Assembly: GCF_001299475.1 (NCBI RefSeq)
Contig: NZ_CYUJ01000003.1
Location: forward strand, 810,409-874,408
Reading direction: 5' to 3'
Origin: Neofamilia massiliensis
Lineage (GTDB): Bacteria; Bacillota; Clostridia; Tissierellales; Peptoniphilaceae
DNA: 64,000 nucleotides
Shown here: one piece after another, positions 7,039 to 16,700 of the stretch
Layout of the letters: each line of letters opens with the position of its first letter
Position numbering within the stretch: position 1 is the stretch's first letter
The notes under the pieces: model-generated
Told to the model about the DNA's origin: nothing
The model's database searches: none
The model's input: only the letters and a program-made list of their open reading frames with translations
Made by a program: the position numbers and the translations under genes

Positions 7039-8375
7039 TGGTCAGTTCCTCTAGCCATATTGACAAATTTTGTGTATTGGCCTAGGAAGGTTAGTTCTAC
7101 TACTCCTGTTGGGCCGTTTCTGTGCTTTGCTATTATTACTTCTCCTATGTTTCTCTTTTCGGTTTCTGGATTGTAGTATTCGTCTCTGTATAAGAATAAT
7201 ACTACGTCTGCGTCTTGTTCAATGGCTCCAGATTCACGAAGGTCTGAAAGGATAGGTCTTTTGTCTTGTCTAACTTCTGTGGCCCTTGATAGTTGGGATA
7301 GGGCTATTACTGGAATATCTAGTTCTTTGGCTATGGCCTTTAGGTTTCTAGATATGGCTGAAATTTCTTGGGTCCTGTTTTCGTTTCTGCCTCCCATTTC
7401 CATTAGTTGGAGGTAGTCAATTACTATTAGGTCTAGACCTTCTTTGGCTTTTAGTTTTCTAGCCTTGGCCTTTAGTTCTAGGGGAGTAATTCCCGCTGTA
7501 TCGTCTATAGATATGTTAAATTGTCTAAGGGCTGAAATTCCTTCTAAAAGTCTCGGCATTTCTTCTGATTCTAGTTTTCCCGAGATTATTTTTTGCAAAT
7601 CAACGTGAGACATTGCCGACATCATTCTTTGGGCCAGTTGGTTTTGGCTCATTTCTAGAGAAAATACTGCAACCTTTTTTCCTGCTGCTGCTGCATTTAG
7701 GGCAAAGTTTACCATTAAGGCTGTCTTTCCCATTGATGGCCTAGCTGCAAGTAAAACTAAGTCTGACTTTTGAAAACCTGATAGTTTATTGTCTAGGTCT
7801 ATAAATCCTGAGGTTACTCCTGTTAGGCTATCATCAGAGTCCATTCTCTTTTCTAAAATATCAAAGGTGTCTATTAATACTTCTTTTAATGGGTTTAGGC
7901 CCTTGGAGTGAAGGTCCTGGCTGATGTCAAAAATTCCTTTTTCTGCAAACTCTAAAACAGTGCCTACTTCTTCAGAGTCTTCGTAGGCATAGTCTAAGGT
8001 CCTTGCACTTGCTTCTATTAGCTGTCTAAGGATGGACTTGTCTTTTATTATTTGTAGGTAGTATTCAATGTTTAGGGTTGTTACTACTTGGTTTGATAGG
8101 TCTCCTAGGTAGGCTACTCCGCCAATTTCTTCAAGTTTTCCCATTTTTCTTAGCTCTTCCATGGTTGTAAGGAGATCTATTGGCGCTGATTTTGTAGACA
8201 GGCTGACCATGGCCCTAAAAATTTCTCCGTGGATTGGATTATAAAAGTCTTCTGCCCTAATTAGTTCTAAGGCTGTGTCTATTTGGTCTCCTGCTCTAAG
8301 TAAAATACCAAGAACATTTTGTTCTGCTTCATTTGAATATGGGGGAATTCTGCCTAGGGTTGTTTTTTCAGCCAT
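7035..8375 (-). CDS. dnaB: replicative DNA helicase DnaB
   Basis: 446 residues, full-length hexameric 5'-3' helicase (called DnaC in Bacillus). The N-terminal domain (PPYSNEAEQNVLGILLRAGD) is canonical. The C-terminal RecA-like domain has Walker A AARPSMGKTA (about residue 207), Walker B LIVIDYLQLM, the following QEISAISRNLKAIAKEL helix, and the DNA-binding/arginine-finger region SDLRESGAIEQDADVVLFLYR. It unwinds DNA at the fork and recruits DnaG primase. It follows rplI after 81 bases, a gap holding a 12-bp inverted repeat, and is coupled to the downstream GNAT gene. Confidence 0.97.
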   Translation of the reverse strand: MAEKTTLGRIPPYSNEAEQNVLGILLRAGDQIDTALELIRAEDFYNPIHGEIFRAMVSLSTKSAPIDLLTTMEELRKMGKLEEIGGVAYLGDLSNQVVTTLNIEYYLQIIKDKSILRQLIEASARTLDYAYEDSEEVGTVLEFAEKGIFDISQDLHSKGLNPLKEVLIDTFDILEKRMDSDDSLTGVTSGFIDLDNKLSGFQKSDLVLLAARPSMGKTALMVNFALNAAAAGKKVAVFSLEMSQNQLAQRMMSAMSHVDLQKIISGKLESEEMPRLLEGISALRQFNISIDDTAGITPLELKAKARKLKAKEGLDLIVIDYLQLMEMGGRNENRTQEISAISRNLKAIAKELDIPVIALSQLSRATEVRQDKRPILSDLRESGAIEQDADVVLFLYRDEYYNPETEKRNIGEVIIAKHRNGPTGVVELTFLGQYTKFVNMARGTDQ

Positions 8376-8403
8376 TTTTTTACCTTTACTTTCTATAGAT
8401 AGA

Positions 8404-8434
8404 CATAGAGAATAGTACCTGCCTATTCTCTATG
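8404..8434. repeat. perfect 12-bp inverted repeat between rplI and dnaB
   Basis: CATAGAGAATAG (8404-8415) and CTATTCTCTATG (8423-8434) form a perfect stem with a seven-base loop in the rplI-dnaB gap. There is no T-run after it on the minus strand, so it is not an ordinary terminator; it may be an attenuator, a processing site or an RNA-stability element. Confidence 0.6.
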
Positions 8435-8456
8435 CTAATTTTCCTCTTTTTCGATT

Positions 8457-8903
8457 TTACTTTGTTTCTATATTGACCTTTAATGTTGCTAGAACTTCTG
8501 GATAAACTCTTACTGGAACTTCGTGTAGGCCAGCTGTTTTTATAGGTTCTTTTAGTTCGATTTTCTTTCTATCAATTGAAAGTTTTTCTTCTTTTAAAAG
8601 TTCCTTAGAAATTTCTGCATTTGTTATTGAACCGAAAAGTTTTCCAGTTTCTCCACCCTTTGCACTTAAATTTAAAGTGATGGATTCTAGTTTTTCTTTT
8701 AGTTCTTGGGCGCCTTCAAAGGCTATTCTTTCTTCTTCTTCAAGTTTTTTCTGTTCTTCCTTCCAGTTTTCTACATTTTCTGGAGTAGCTTCAATTGCTA
8801 TATTTCTTGGTAGAAGGTAGTTTCTTGCGTAGCCGTCTTTGGCGTCTACCATTTCTCCTGCTTTTCCTAGGTTTTTATAGTCCTTCAGTAATATTATTTT
8901 CAT
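8457..8903 (-). CDS. rplI: 50S ribosomal protein L9
   Basis: 148 residues, standard L9 length. The N-terminal RNA-binding domain is plain (MKIILLKDYKNLGKAGEM, DAKDGYARNYLLPRNIAIEA), followed by the long connecting helix rich in K/E and the C-terminal domain (GKLFGSITNAEIS). L9 stretches from the L1 stalk and helps keep reading frame. Its start lies 29 bases inside the end of gdpP, preceded by an AGGAGAGG site in the gdpP coding sequence, so translation is probably coupled. The gdpP-rplI-dnaB order is widely conserved in Firmicutes. Confidence 0.97.
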   Translation of the reverse strand: MKIILLKDYKNLGKAGEMVDAKDGYARNYLLPRNIAIEATPENVENWKEEQKKLEEEERIAFEGAQELKEKLESITLNLSAKGGETGKLFGSITNAEISKELLKEEKLSIDRKKIELKEPIKTAGLHEVPVRVYPEVLATLKVNIETK

Positions 8904-10887
8904 CTTCTTTTTCCTCTCCTTTTAAATCTTCATAATATTCATCTATTGCTTTTACAAGCATGTCGTAGGCTTTTTCTAAACTTGTGTTCTTTAGCTGAGT
9001 TGCCGCCGATGTTAAATGGCCGCCTCCGCCTAATTTTTCTAAAATTAGTTGGACTGATATGTCACCTGATGACCTACCAGAAATGTGGACCATGTCATCT
9101 TTTAGTGTTAGAACAAAAGATGCGCTAATGCCTACTATATTAAGTAGGGAATCTGCTGCCTTGGCTGCTATTAAAATGTTTGAGTCAACATCTTCGTCTA
9201 GGGTAGCTATGGCAATTTCTTCCCTAATTATATCTGCGTCGTGGATAACTCTGGCCCTTAGCCTTACTGTATCCATATCTTCGTTAAAGAGTTTGTTTAC
9301 CCTTGTTGGATCTGCTCCATGGCGGCGAAGTACTGATGCTGCCTCAAAGGTCCTAACTCCTGTTTGGAAGGTAAAGTTTTTAGTATCAACTACTATACCT
9401 GCCATCATCGCCTCTGCTTCAAACTGGCCGATTTCTAAATTCTTTTCCATATATTCTAGAGTTTCTGTAACTAGCTCTGCAGTTGATGAGGCATAGGGTT
9501 CAATATAGGATAAGACGTAGTTTTCTATGGCGTCGTTACCCTTTCTATGGTGGTCTATTATTACCACCTTGTCTATTATATCAAATAATCTTGGTTCTTC
9601 TGTGAGTAAATGTTTGTGGTTGTCTAAACATATTAGTAGAGAAGTTGTTTTATTGGCATTTTCTAGGGCTTCTTCTGACTTTATAACTTTTTCAAAAAGC
9701 TCTGGACTTTGTTTTTCTAGCTGGTCCATAATTATTTTTATAGATGGATTTACTTCGTTTAAGACGATATAGCCAGGTTTTCCTAGTCTAGTAACTGATC
9801 CTAGCATTCCAATAGCTGAGCCAATAGCGTCCATGTCGGCGTTTTTGTGGCCCATAATGTAGACGTCATTTGCTTCTTCAATTAGGTTCTTTAGTGAGTT
9901 TCCAATAACTCTGGCCCTAACTCTGTTTCTCTTTTCCTTGGCCTGGGTTTTTCCACCAAAGAACTCGTGGCCATCCTTAGTTATTAAAACAACTTGGTCT
10001 CCGCCACGGCCTAGGGCTAGGTCTACTGCAACCCTTGATTCTTCGTAGGATTCTGGAATAGACTCTAGGGCCTTGGAAATTCCAATTGACAGGGTAATTG
10101 TCGACTCGTTTTGGATGCCAATTTCTCTAACCTGGTCTAAAATCGAAAACTTGTCCCTGACCATTTTGTCTAAGGATACGTTGTTAAAGGCTACCAGGTA
10201 CTTGTCATCATCGTATTTTCTAACAATACCGCCGTTTCCTGTAAAGTAGGCCATAATTATTTTTTCTATGTCTGCTGCAATTACTGACTTTATATAGCCT
10301 TTTTTCCCAAGGCCAATTTCGTCGTAGTTGTCAATATAAACATGGGCAAAGCCCACCCTGCTGTCCTTGTATTTTGTTCTAAGACTGTCAAATTCTGTGT
10401 TGTCTACAAAGTAAAATACGTAGAGGATGGTTCCATCTGATTTTTTTACCTTGTTTTTGTAGATGACATAGTTTTTTTCTTCTAATTTTATTTCACTTTG
10501 CTTGTCTTCCAAAACATCTTTGAAAGAAAATCCTTCAAGAGCCTGGTCAATTTCCATACCTACAACCTGTTGTTCACCTATTAGTTTTAAAAGGCTAGGA
10601 TTGTACCAGTCAATGTTTCCATTTTCCTTTGTTAAAACCAGGGGAAAGGGCATATTAAAAATTGAGTCTTGGGCTGCTGAGTCTAAATTTTCGCAAAGCT
10701 TCATTATACTTTCGTTTTCTTTTGATTCTAGTTCTTCATAGCGGTAGACTATTTCAAAAACTATTAGGACTGCTAAAACCAGGCCTAAAATTCCCATAAC
10801 GTCGTTTAAGACAAATAAGACTATTACCATTAGAACTAAGAATAAAATAGTTAACTTGTATTTGCTTAAGTGTTTTAATCTGTCCAA
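8875..10887 (-). CDS. gdpP: c-di-AMP phosphodiesterase GdpP (PAS-degenerate GGDEF-DHH/DHHA1)
   Basis: 670 residues. Two membrane helices at about residues 12-45, a PAS-like domain (about 75-130), a degenerate GGDEF domain (about 170-300) without the GGDEF motif, then the DHH/DHHA1 phosphodiesterase. Metal-binding motifs are visible: GHKNADMDAIGSAIG (about 350), LICLDNH, and VVIIDHHRKG; the C-terminal DHHA1 GGGGH loop reads LGGGGHLTSAAT. The enzyme cleaves the second messenger c-di-AMP to pApA and so affects osmotic and cell-wall homeostasis. The start is TTG at 10887, chosen because AGGAGG lies eight bases upstream and it follows the stop of the preceding gene by one base. Confidence 0.95.
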   Translation of the reverse strand: MDRLKHLSKYKLTILFLVLMVIVLFVLNDVMGILGLVLAVLIVFEIVYRYEELESKENESIMKLCENLDSAAQDSIFNMPFPLVLTKENGNIDWYNPSLLKLIGEQQVVGMEIDQALEGFSFKDVLEDKQSEIKLEEKNYVIYKNKVKKSDGTILYVFYFVDNTEFDSLRTKYKDSRVGFAHVYIDNYDEIGLGKKGYIKSVIAADIEKIIMAYFTGNGGIVRKYDDDKYLVAFNNVSLDKMVRDKFSILDQVREIGIQNESTITLSIGISKALESIPESYEESRVAVDLALGRGGDQVVLITKDGHEFFGGKTQAKEKRNRVRARVIGNSLKNLIEEANDVYIMGHKNADMDAIGSAIGMLGSVTRLGKPGYIVLNEVNPSIKIIMDQLEKQSPELFEKVIKSEEALENANKTTSLLICLDNHKHLLTEEPRLFDIIDKVVIIDHHRKGNDAIENYVLSYIEPYASSTAELVTETLEYMEKNLEIGQFEAEAMMAGIVVDTKNFTFQTGVRTFEAASVLRRHGADPTRVNKLFNEDMDTVRLRARVIHDADIIREEIAIATLDEDVDSNILIAAKAADSLLNIVGISASFVLTLKDDMVHISGRSSGDISVQLILEKLGGGGHLTSAATQLKNTSLEKAYDMLVKAIDEYYEDLKGEEKEDENNITEGL

Positions 10888-10888
10888 G

Positions 10889-11827
10889 TTACTTCCCTCC
10901 TACTATTTTTATTCTTCTAAATTGTACCAGGGTGTCAATAATTCCAACTAAGGCTACTACAATAGAAAGAGGCGCAACAAAAATTACCAAAACTGTAATT
11001 AAAATTCTAAAAAACCTAGGCATTTTAGTTTTTATAAGCAGGCTAGTAAGTAGGGCTAGACCGTCTACAAAAAACAAAAATCCAAAGACCACTAGGACAT
11101 TAAAATAAATTGGCCTATAAAGGTCTGAACCAAGGTTCTTCATCATTAGCGGAATAAAAATTCCCACTCCAAAGGCGACAATTAAGGCCCTAGGCATTTG
11201 TAAATAGCCAAAGTATGGTGGTTGAGGAATTAAAATTCCCTTTAAAAGTAGCTTTCTTCCTACTGAATTATAATTTATATAGACTATAACTGCTAAGATT
11301 ACTAAATATAAACTAGGCATAACCATAAGCATAATGTTGTAAGCTTCTTTTACATTTTTTTCTAGTTGTGAAAATTCTAAGGCAGTTAGCCCCTCTTTCA
11401 TCATGTCAAGCTGGGCCTTCATTAGGCTGTCAATAGCAGCTGTAATGTCTATTGGATTAGCCCTTAAAAGCCCTAGCTGAAAGGCTGTCATTGAAAGAGC
11501 CAAAACTATTAAAACTGAAAGATATATAAAAACATAGGATTTTCTGTTTGTAATTCCATAGTGGAAGGTCAAAACCATTGGTGCAAAAATGAAAAATAAA
11601 GCCAGGCCAGACATTAGTGATGAAAACAAGGATAAAACTAAACTTGTCACAAACATTACTAGTAGAGATTCTCTAATGCCTAATCTAATAGAGCTTTCCA
11701 TAAAAATTCCTGGATAAATAAACATTATAAGCACTGGACTAATGGTAAAACCTAAAAATCCAATTAATAAGCTTAGGAAAAGTAATTTTAAAAGTTCATT
11801 TACTTTTTCTTTGTTTTTTATTTCCAA
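10889..11827 (-). CDS. YybS-like polytopic membrane protein (DUF2232)
   Basis: 312 residues, almost entirely hydrophobic with about eight predicted transmembrane segments (for example LLFLSLLIGFLGFTISPVLI at 13-32 and VIYINYNSVGRKLLLKG after a helix near 180). Position immediately before gdpP, length and hydrophobic pattern match YybS/DUF2232 proteins, which in Bacillus precede gdpP-rplI-dnaC; some relatives resemble the membrane S-components of ECF transporters. The function is unknown. It is the first gene of the operon; TATAAT occurs at 11845-11850 on the minus strand but too close to the start to be a clear promoter. Confidence 0.8.
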   Translation of the reverse strand: MEIKNKEKVNELLKLLFLSLLIGFLGFTISPVLIMFIYPGIFMESSIRLGIRESLLVMFVTSLVLSLFSSLMSGLALFFIFAPMVLTFHYGITNRKSYVFIYLSVLIVLALSMTAFQLGLLRANPIDITAAIDSLMKAQLDMMKEGLTALEFSQLEKNVKEAYNIMLMVMPSLYLVILAVIVYINYNSVGRKLLLKGILIPQPPYFGYLQMPRALIVAFGVGIFIPLMMKNLGSDLYRPIYFNVLVVFGFLFFVDGLALLTSLLIKTKMPRFFRILITVLVIFVAPLSIVVALVGIIDTLVQFRRIKIVGGK

Positions 11828-12053
11828 AATATTTCCTCCATGATATTATATCTTACCATAAAACTATTTTATATTCATCACTTATATAAATATAAAAATG
11901 AACTTTAGTAGAGGCTTATAAAATTTTTTAAAAGCAAATAGCGTAGACTAAACTTATCAAAATTTATTAACTAACTTGTTTAGCTTTAAGGCTTTAGGGT
12001 AATATTAAGATGCGAGCAAAATCAGTAATTATTATTTTGGAGGTATATATATA

Positions 12054-12557
12054 ATGAAAGAATTAAAACTTAGCAAAAAATTAGAAAAAGCACTTAATGA
12101 ACAAATTACCCTAGAATTACAATCTGCTTATATCTATAACGGTATGAGACTATATTTTAAATCTCTAGGAATGCCAGGAGCAACTAACTGGATGACTTTC
12201 CAAACAAGAGAAGAAGAACACCATGCTGAAGACTTTATAGACTTTATTTTAGATATGGACGGCGATGTAGAACTTGGAGATCTAAAAAAAGTAACTACAA
12301 AATACGACAGCATCTTAGACGTATTTGAAAAGGGTCTTGCCCACGAAAAAGAAATTTCAGCTTCAATTCTAAGTATTTTAGATCTAGCAATTGAAGAAAA
12401 AAATTATGCAGCTGAAAACTTCTTAAGACACTATGTTGACGAACAAATCGAAGAAGAAGACCACTTTAGAGGATATGTTGACCTTGTTAAAATGGCTGGA
12501 GACAACGAAGCTGCTTTATTTAAGGTAGATTCTATTCTAGGTAAAAGAGACCACTAA
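12054..12557 (+). CDS. ferritin (iron storage, ferroxidase)
   Basis: 167 residues, typical of the bacterial non-haem ferritin, a 24-mer shell that oxidises Fe(II) and stores the mineral. Ferroxidase residues are in place: Glu17/Tyr24 region in ITLELQSAYIYNGM, the EEEHH motif at about 50-54, Glu94 in the helix near EKGLAHEKEIS, and Gln127-Glu130 in VDEQIEEEDHF. It is a lone gene with a strong GGAGG site and its own terminator, divergent from the yybS-gdpP operon. A candidate promoter is TTGTTT (18-base spacer) TAATAT around 11980-12010, not secure. It probably protects this anaerobe from free iron and peroxide. Confidence 0.95.
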   Translation: MKELKLSKKLEKALNEQITLELQSAYIYNGMRLYFKSLGMPGATNWMTFQTREEEHHAEDFIDFILDMDGDVELGDLKKVTTKYDSILDVFEKGLAHEKEISASILSILDLAIEEKNYAAENFLRHYVDEQIEEEDHFRGYVDLVKMAGDNEAALFKVDSILGKRDH

Positions 12558-12569
12558 TTTATAAATTTA

Positions 12570-12596
12570 AGGGCGTCTACTTAGGCGTCCTTTTTT
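12570..12596 (+). terminator. intrinsic terminator after ferritin
   Basis: GGGCGTCT/AGGCGTCC form an eight-pair stem including two G-U pairs with loop ACTT, followed by TTTTTT. Confidence 0.75.
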
Positions 12597-12624
12597 AATT
12601 GTTAGAAGGATTTTAAAATTAGAC

Positions 12625-12653
12625 TTGCAAGTTTTCCATCCTTTCTATATTCT
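12625..12653 (+). promoter_or_regulatory. candidate promoter for the YihY gene
   Basis: TTGCAA (12625-12630), 17-base spacer, TATTCT (12648-12653), 32 bases before the ATG at 12686. Confidence 0.45.
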
Positions 12654-12685
12654 TATATAAGTAAAAAAATTTTTAGGAGCTGACT

Positions 12686-13603
12686 ATGGAAGAAAAAGCC
12701 TATGAGCATTCTTTTTTTATAAATACATTTTTAAGACTGGGAAATAAGGTTAACGACCTTAGGATAATGGACCGAGCAGCAATTGTAACCTATTATATCT
12801 TACTATCCCTAGGTCCCTTTATAATGCTTTTGTTCTCACTTTTTACCTATCTACTAGCAGATAATGTAGATGTGATAATAGATTTTGCAAACAACTTTTA
12901 TGAAGGAGCTGACCTAATAATCGACCCAATTCTTGCCTATCTATCAGACTCAAGGTCTACACTTTTTACAGTTATTGGTGTTTTTGCTGCACTTTTTTCA
13001 TCATCAAAGGCAGCCAAACACACAATTAGAGCCTTAGAAGATATATTTTCAATTAAGAAAACCACTGGCATAAAGAGAATTGTTTCATCCTACGGCTATG
13101 CAATTTTATTTACCCTAGCCTTGGCCCTGGCTTTAATTACCTTTTTTGTATTTTTCGTCTCAGGTGACCCAATAGCAAATATTGTCTATTACTTTTTATC
13201 TTACGACCTAAATAGATTATTTTTGTGGAGATTTATGAAAAACTTCTTCCCAATAATATTTTTAGTAGTATTTGTAACTGCAATCTTTAAGGCCTTGTCA
13301 GAAATTGGCAACAAAGATGACGAAAGTAAAAAGATAAACTTCTTCGAAGCCCTATTAGGAGCAGGTTTTGTATCTCTAGGATGGATCCTAGGATCAATTG
13401 CCTTTAGCTTTTATATAAACAACTTCTCATCATCAAACGCAGTCTACGGCGCCCTAGGTTCAATAATGGTAATAATGCTTTGGTTTTATTTCCTAATCTT
13501 TATGCTCCTTTTAGGTGCAGCCCTAATAGTAGCCTACACAGAAGAGAAAAAACACAGCGGCAAACCAGAAATCGAAAAGAAATTCATAAAAAAAGAAAAC
13601 TAG
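12686..13603 (+). CDS. YihY/BrkB family inner membrane protein
   Basis: 305 residues with about six transmembrane segments. The characteristic YihY pattern is present: the N-terminal AAIVTYYILLSLGPFIMLLF, a conserved PxxxxxxS-type helix near VIGVFAALFSSSKA followed by a helix with LEDIF, and the closing ALGSIMVIMLWFYFLIFMLL then GAALIVAYTEE. The family was once called tRNA-processing RNase BN by mistake and has no firmly known biochemical role. It has an AGGAG ribosome binding site and a strong terminator starting in its last codons, so it is a single-gene unit. Confidence 0.88.
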   Translation: MEEKAYEHSFFINTFLRLGNKVNDLRIMDRAAIVTYYILLSLGPFIMLLFSLFTYLLADNVDVIIDFANNFYEGADLIIDPILAYLSDSRSTLFTVIGVFAALFSSSKAAKHTIRALEDIFSIKKTTGIKRIVSSYGYAILFTLALALALITFFVFFVSGDPIANIVYYFLSYDLNRLFLWRFMKNFFPIIFLVVFVTAIFKALSEIGNKDDESKKINFFEALLGAGFVSLGWILGSIAFSFYINNFSSSNAVYGALGSIMVIMLWFYFLIFMLLLGAALIVAYTEEKKHSGKPEIEKKFIKKEN

Positions 13604-13632
13604 CTATTCATTTTTTTGATAGCTAGTTTTTT
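13596..13632 (+). terminator. intrinsic terminator after the YihY gene
   Basis: AAAACTAGCTAT pairs with ATAGCTAGTTTT, followed by a T-run. The stem begins before the stop codon of the gene. Very similar in sequence to the terminator at 20531-20567. Confidence 0.85.
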
Positions 13633-13708
13633 ATTTTAAAAAATATTGTCTAAAAGACGCAAAAAATCTTATTTTGTATCAAAATAGTAACATTATTATT
13701 AACTTTTT

Positions 13709-13717
13709 TGATATAAT
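13709..13717 (+). promoter_or_regulatory. extended -10 promoter of the SLH adhesin genes
   Basis: TGATATAAT, a TG-n-TATAAT extended -10, about 75 bases before the GTG start. The -35 region is poorly matched. Confidence 0.5.
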
Positions 13718-13791
13718 ATAGTCAAGTTATAAGTTTAGTTTTCTTTGAAAATAAACAAGTAATAAATTTTAGAGAAAAGAGGTTAAATATC

Positions 13792-16700
13792 GTGGTTAGA
13801 AAAAAATTGACAAAGCAGACAAAAGGCCTAGTATTTTTACTAATTTTAATGCTTTTAGTATTTACTAATGGTAAAAATGCTTTTGCTGCACCAACAACTG
13901 TTAATACATTTGCTGAGCTAAAAGAAGCAATAGCAGATCCAAGTGTAACAGAGATTATTGTTGGTGGTGATATCACTATAGACAAAACTTTACAAATATC
14001 AAGAGATATTAAAATTTCTGGTGGAACATTATCTGCTGGAGATTTAAAAATGGATTCTGCAATAGAATCGAATATGTTTTATGTTTTTGGTGAAAAAACA
14101 TTAACTTTAGAAAATATTACTCTTGATGGAGCTAATAAGGCTAGAATTATTTTTGCAGATAAGGCAACTGTTAAGATGACAAATGTTACTGCAAAAAATG
14201 GTTCAACCCATAGTTTTGCTCAAACTGCAGGAAGCGATCAAAACTATTCAGGTGGGGCAATTCGTGCTATTAATGGAGCTGTCCTGAACATAAAAGACGG
14301 AAGCTTTGAAAATAACAACACTGGATCACCAACAGATAATTTAGCCACCGACCGATCAGCTGAAGGTGGAGCTATTAAAATAGAGGACTCTGAATTAATT
14401 ATTGATGGCACAACTTTTAAAGACAATCACCTAGATGGAAAGGAAACAAGAGGCGGTCGTCAAGGTGGATCTATCGAAGCCACAAATACAAAAGCTACCA
14501 TTAACAATGCGACCTTTAATATAGTTGGCCCCTTTAATACAGGCGGTGCAATTAAATTCGAAGATTGCGGCGAAGCAAGAGTTACAGGTTCAACATTTAC
14601 AATTGCAGATGGTAAAGGTGAATTTGGTGTTGCAGGTGGTGCAATCACATCTGAAGGATCAAATCTAACAATTAATGATTCAAAATTTTTCGCAGGAAAA
14701 GGTACTCGTGTTCAGGAAGCTGGTGGACTTATCCAAGTCGTAGAAACAGGAAGTTTTAATCTAATAGATTCTACTCTTGAAGGAGCTGGTGCTTCTTGGA
14801 ACGCTGGCAAATATACTGCAAATACAGGTGGAGCTATATCTTTTTATGATGATTGCGAAATGACAGCAAATATCACAGGTACAACTATTAAAAACGTTAT
14901 GGCCGATGGTACTGGAGCAGGTATTGCTTTATCAAAAGGCAATGGCCATTCATCAAGCGTAAATCTAACTTTAAAAAATACAACTATTGAAAACGCAGCT
15001 GCATATACTTGGCAAGGCAATTCTTATGGCGGCTGTATGTATATAGGAGAAGGTAACACCGTTAAAATTGAAGGAGGCAAAATTTCTGGTCAAACTACTT
15101 CAAACGTTGCAGCTGGTATTTACAATATGGGCGACCTAGAAATTACAGGCGGAGCTCAAATAACTGGCAACACTGCCTACCAAATGGTTGGTGGTATTTA
15201 TCACGGTGGAAGTAGATTAAAAATTGATGAAGCCACAATTTCTGGCAATCAAAAAGGTGATAATTCTACTGGACACAATCACTATATAGAAGGCAAAGAA
15301 AAAAGTGGTATCAATATATATGCTGATAAAGACGTTATCATAACTCCAAGAGCTACATTTGATGATAATGATGTCAGAGTTTTTGATAGACAATCAAGCA
15401 TATTATTGACAGGGGCTTTAACAAATAAGATAAATGTTTCAATAAGTGAAGAAAAAAAGACAACAGATTCAACAAATGCAAATATTAAAGTTTTTGAAGA
15501 AGATCAACATAGAAAAGTTGGATATGTAGTTGCAAATGGCACAGATGGATATACTCCGACATATTTAGACGCACAAAAACTTCATTACGACTCTAACGAT
15601 ACTAGTCAAGCAATAGCAGCAGCGGATAAGCACGATGGAATTGGTGAATGGGACTTTGTATTAAATCCAAAGACTAAACAAGTTGTTCTTGGTCAAAGGG
15701 TAAAGCTAACCTTAGATGCAAATGGAGCGTCTAATACTCCTGCTGAATTTAAAAATGTTAGTCCAGACCGAGATGATGTGAATGGTATATTAACTAAGTT
15801 ACCATCTACTGATATAAAAGAAGATATTTATGACATCTATGAACCAGGACCAAAATTAGCTATCTTGGATCCAATACCAGTTAGAAAAGGTTATGCTTTT
15901 ACAGGTTGGTATAAAGAATCGAGTGTAAGTGATAACGCACCTGATAAAGGTAAAGATGGTAAAACACTTGTTGAAGAGCTTGACTTGGTAAAGGGATTCC
16001 CTACAATGAGTACATTATCCTTCCGTTCTAACTCTAATTTTGAAGAAACTAATGAAACTGACATCACTACAATAATTAATCCGCCTGAATATAAACTTTA
16101 TGCTGGCTGGGAAAAAGTTATTTTGGTTGAAAAAGTTTGGGATGATGAATACAATAAGTATGGCAACCGTCCAGAAAGTGTTAAAGTTGAGCTACTTTCA
16201 AGAGGTAGATCTGTAGCAGACCCAATAGAACTCACTGCTGAAAATGACTGGAAGGGCGAATTTAAAAATATTAGGCCATCGAAGTTTGAATATACAGTAA
16301 AAGAAAATCCAAAAAAATCACCTGGCTATGAAGAGGGAGTTGTAAGTGGGAATTATAAAGATGGATTTAAAATTACAAATAAAACTGAGTTTATTGATAT
16401 AGAAGGAAGCAAAACTTGGGACCACACAGGAAATAGTGGAACAATACCTACTGAAGTAACAGTAAATTTATATGAAAATGGAAATGCTACTGGTAAATCT
16501 CAAACAGGCGCTTCATGGAAATTTGAAAAACTTCCAAAATATAAAAATAAACAAGAAGTAAATTACACCTTAAAAGAAAATCCAGTAGAAAATTACACTT
16601 CAGCTAAGGGTAAAGGCGAATATGACTTTAAAAACACTTATACAGATAAGTATAAAGTAACTTATGAGTTTGTAAGCGGAACAGAAGATAAAACTTTACC

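Noticed and set aside
9059-9496. Plus-strand open frame of 145 codons opposite gdpP
   Set aside because: It lies fully antisense to the well-supported DHH domain of gdpP, has Ser-rich composition typical of a shadow frame and no ribosome site.
11828-12053. Fur- or PerR-type box before ferritin
   Set aside because: The gap is AT-rich and can be aligned loosely to many operators; no clear inverted repeat stood out.
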